Positions 62,034 through 64,000 of a stretch of DNA of 64,000 bases are shown one piece after another. The stretch comes from UBA5314 sp035560815 (GTDB lineage Bacteria > Bacillota > Syntrophomonadia > Syntrophomonadales > Syntrophomonadaceae), in NCBI GenBank assembly GCA_035560815.1, contig DATMYR010000027.1:24305-88304 (forward strand), read 5' to 3'. Under the pieces are notes generated by a model that ran no database searches, was not told the DNA's origin, and worked only from the letters and a program-made list of their open reading frames with translations. Made by a program: the position numbers and the translations under genes. Positions within the stretch are counted from its first letter, which is position 1; each line of letters starts with the position of its first letter.

Positions 62034-62810
62034 TTATTTCGGGTGAACAAAAGCCTGTAGGGCGCTAAAATATAGGTCCGGACGTACAAACATGATATCA
62101 TTATGGCTGGCACCGGGGACCCTGATGAATTTCTTTTCCCGGCTGCTCAGAGTATGATAAACCAATTCTCCCTCCTGCTGGGGTACCAGATTGTCATATT
62201 CCCCATGAATGATTAACGAAGGGCAAGTAATTCCGCCAATCATATCCAGGCACGCGTCTTCCAGGTCATCCATTGGCATAGTATAGCCCGGGAGGTTTAG
62301 GTGTTTTATAAGGCGAGTGACGGAGGCAAAACCGCTTTCTATAATCAAACCGGCAATGTGATCCTGGTAGTGGGCAGCCAATTCCAGGGCACTGGTGCTG
62401 CCCAGGGAACGCCCCATCAGGTAGATCGGAACCAGGGAGGGATTAATCTCTCTGATTTTATCCTGCAAGGTTTGATAGAGGACATGAGCATCCTTGATCA
62501 GGTGGGCAAAACCAGGTATTCCGGTGCTGGCTCCATAACCACGGTAATCCGCTACTACCAGGTTGATAGAGCAAGAGAGATAGAATGGGGCAATGTCATT
62601 ATAATCGCTGGCGACTTCTCCATTGCCATGGAAATAGATTATCCAGGGCCAATCTCCGCCGCCTTGAAAGAAACGGCAACTTATAACGATTCCCTGGTCA
62701 ACCGGCACCAAAACATCGAAAGCTCCAGCCGGCGGCAGGTCAAAAGCGCGGCGCGGATAGAATAAATATTGGCAAAGTTCCGGCTGGTCCAATATAGAAT
62801 AATCGGACAC
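62034..62810 (-). CDS. Alpha/beta hydrolase
   Basis: 258 aa. Serine hydrolase: oxyanion-side YFHGNGEVASDY, nucleophile elbow GRSLGS, acid in HGEYDNLVP and catalytic histidine in GASHNDI. No signal peptide. Substrate unknown. Confidence 0.9.
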   Translation of the reverse strand: MSDYSILDQPELCQYLFYPRRAFDLPPAGAFDVLVPVDQGIVISCRFFQGGGDWPWIIYFHGNGEVASDYNDIAPFYLSCSINLVVADYRGYGASTGIPGFAHLIKDAHVLYQTLQDKIREINPSLVPIYLMGRSLGSTSALELAAHYQDHIAGLIIESGFASVTRLIKHLNLPGYTMPMDDLEDACLDMIGGITCPSLIIHGEYDNLVPQQEGELVYHTLSSREKKFIRVPGASHNDIMFVRPDLYFSALQAFVHPK

Positions 62811-63158
62811 AGGATCACTCCTTCCATCTGACGGTTCGAGCTGGTGATGAGGGTGAAAATTTTACGATGTATAAAAACCCGGAGCTACCTATTCGTATCG
62901 GGGCAAAAGATTGCTGCCATCAGTTTACCAGTTTCCAACCAATATATTAAGAGCTCGAGGTTATTGGAGCTTATCGTAAAAAGGGAAAAGCGCTGCAAAA
63001 ATAATATTGAGTTATAATGATAGTTGTATATTTCCTAAAATGGAGTTTTAAACACCTGTAAGGAAAGATAATCTGTGCCAGAATCGTACGGAGATCCTGG
63101 CTAAGAATCATCGGGCAAGAAAAGGAAGGGCTTACATTCAGGGAAGGAGTGACAAATC
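62811..63158. other. Intergenic region before the MOSC gene
   Basis: 348 nt; contains TATAAT at 63013-63018 without a clear -35, and A+T-rich sequence. No gene or recognised RNA. Confidence 0.4.
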
Positions 63159-63602
63159 ATGGGGCTGACGGGAAAAGTTCTGGCTGTGAACATTTCCGAA
63201 AAACGCGGTGAAAAGAAACACAATATTAAAGAAGCCTTATTGAAAGTTGGTTTTGGCATCGAGCAAGATGCCCATGGAGGTGATTGGCATCGTCAGGTGA
63301 GCCTGTTGTCCCTTTCTAGTGTGGACAAGATGCGGGCCATGGGCGTTGAGATAGACTACGGTGATTTTGCTGAAAACATAACCCTGGAGGGGATCAATGT
63401 ATGTGAATTACCGCTGGGCGCACGCATTCAGGTGGGGGAAGCCCTCCTGGAGATGACCCAGATCGGAAAAGAATGCCACAACAAGGCCTGTGCCATTAAA
63501 AAACAGGTCGGTGACTGTGTAATGCCGCGAGAGGGCGTTTTTACCAGGGTATTAAGCGGTGGATGGGTTCGGGTCGGTGATCAAGTAGAGGTCCTGGACT
63601 AG
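63159..63602 (+). CDS. MOSC-domain protein
   Basis: 147 aa, ATG behind GGAAGGAG. MOSC domains bind sulfur carried on a cysteine and serve molybdenum cofactor chemistry. The stretch GIEQDAHGGDWHRQVSLLS and KECHNKACAIKK are typical; the cysteine-rich end (CVMPREGVF) fits the sulfur-carrying site. No other moa/moe gene is in the window. Confidence 0.9.
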   Translation: MGLTGKVLAVNISEKRGEKKHNIKEALLKVGFGIEQDAHGGDWHRQVSLLSLSSVDKMRAMGVEIDYGDFAENITLEGINVCELPLGARIQVGEALLEMTQIGKECHNKACAIKKQVGDCVMPREGVFTRVLSGGWVRVGDQVEVLD

Positions 63603-63664
63603 CCTGTACGGCTTTCGGTGTCGCCAACGAGGGCATATGGGGCACCGCGATCGCAGAGCGCACA

Positions 63665-63695
63665 AGGGGACATTCCCTGAAGGGGTGTGTCCCCT
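63665..63695. repeat. 31-bp REP-like hairpin, copy 2 (inverted relative to copy 1)
   Basis: AGGGGACA ... TGTCCCCT; its reverse complement matches 12918-12948 at about 28 of 31 positions. A half-copy (AAGGGGACATTCCTT) occurs in each unit of the tandem repeat that follows. Confidence 0.8.
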
Positions 63696-63704
63696 AACCA
63701 TAGC

Positions 63705-64000
63705 GGGAAAGTGTGTCCCAACGAGAAATTCTTAATCAGGAAAATGCTTGGGAACTCACGACCAAAGGGAGTCCAAGGGGACATTCCTTACCGTTATTAG
63801 CCAGAATAATGCTAAATAAAGGAATGCAAGACATAATAAAGTCCCTACAAATTGGGCTAAGGCCCGAGGGAAGGTGTGTCCCAACGAGAAATTCTTAATC
63901 AGGAAAATGCTTGGGAACTCACGACCAAAGGGAGTCCAAGGGGACATTCCTTACCGTTATTAGCCAGAATAATGCTAAATAAAGGAATGCAAGACATAAT
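63705..64000. repeat. 163-bp tandem repeat, running off the window end
   Basis: The unit starting 63705 recurs at 63868 with near identity to the window end (second copy incomplete). Each unit holds GGGGACATTCCTT and an imperfect hairpin (CATTCCTT/AAGGAATG with TTATTAGC/GCTAAATAA inside). No convincing gene inside. Confidence 0.85.

Noticed and set aside
63705..64000. CRISPR array
   Set aside because: The repeat unit is 163 bp with no spacers and no cas genes nearby.

Overview
The window is one continuous stretch of a Gram-positive, endospore-forming Clostridia chromosome, with roughly balanced base composition. Gene content points there: spoVS, a SpoIIIE/FtsK translocase with tepA and ylzJ, rny-ymdB, remA, dapL (the LL-diaminopimelate aminotransferase route) and a PrkC-type PASTA kinase. 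Many genes start with TTG or GTG behind strong Shine-Dalgarno sequences. Gene order and the dapF-dapL pair resemble Syntrophomonadaceae; that genus-level guess is inference from memory, not from a search.

Region 1 (1-3120) is mobile and degenerate. It holds a REP-associated (RAYT-type) transposase, a 24-bp inverted repeat that brackets a decayed rhs gene tip and a small four-helix membrane gene, a second truncated copy of the transposase start, and a secreted YD-repeat/Ig-like protein. Region 2 (3219-23822) is core: tepA-ylzJ-ftsK, a winged-helix sugar-kinase-like protein, rodZ-rimO-pgsA, an FtsH-like protease, cinA-thpR-recA (with a LexA-type operator), rny, ymdB, spoVS, a dipeptidase, a PHP phosphoesterase and a LysM-NlpC/P60 cell-wall hydrolase. 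Two sigma-H-like promoters lie in front of spoVS and the NlpC/P60 gene. Region 3 (24030-49274) has a Ca2+-type P-ATPase, dapF-dapL, the yicC-remA-gmk-rpoZ-coaBC-metK-priA-def-fmt-DUF116-yugP-rsmB-rlmN-prpC-prkC-rsgA-rpe run, and an FMN-riboswitch-controlled ribD-ribE-ribBA-ribH operon.

Region 4 (49433-64000) is accessory: a radical SAM protein, a D,D-carboxypeptidase, a 1093-residue MalT-like/BTAD regulator, a tRNA-Leu(CAG), an SPFH protein with zinc ribbons followed by two paralogous Ser-rich Tim44-like zinc-ribbon membrane proteins, a DUF2007-type protein, an alpha/beta hydrolase and a MOSC protein. The window ends in a 163-bp tandem repeat.

The most notable non-coding feature is a multibranched RNA at about 12955-13157. 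Its short motifs recall the HEARO/IscB-IsrB omega RNAs, there is no nuclease gene beside it, and a 31-bp REP hairpin sits where a guide would lie. The same 31-bp hairpin recurs inverted at 63665-63695. Structured intergenic elements between recA and rny and between metK and priA, and an inverted repeat between prkC and rsgA, are further candidates for follow-up. All assignments are from reading the sequence; no database or folding program was run.
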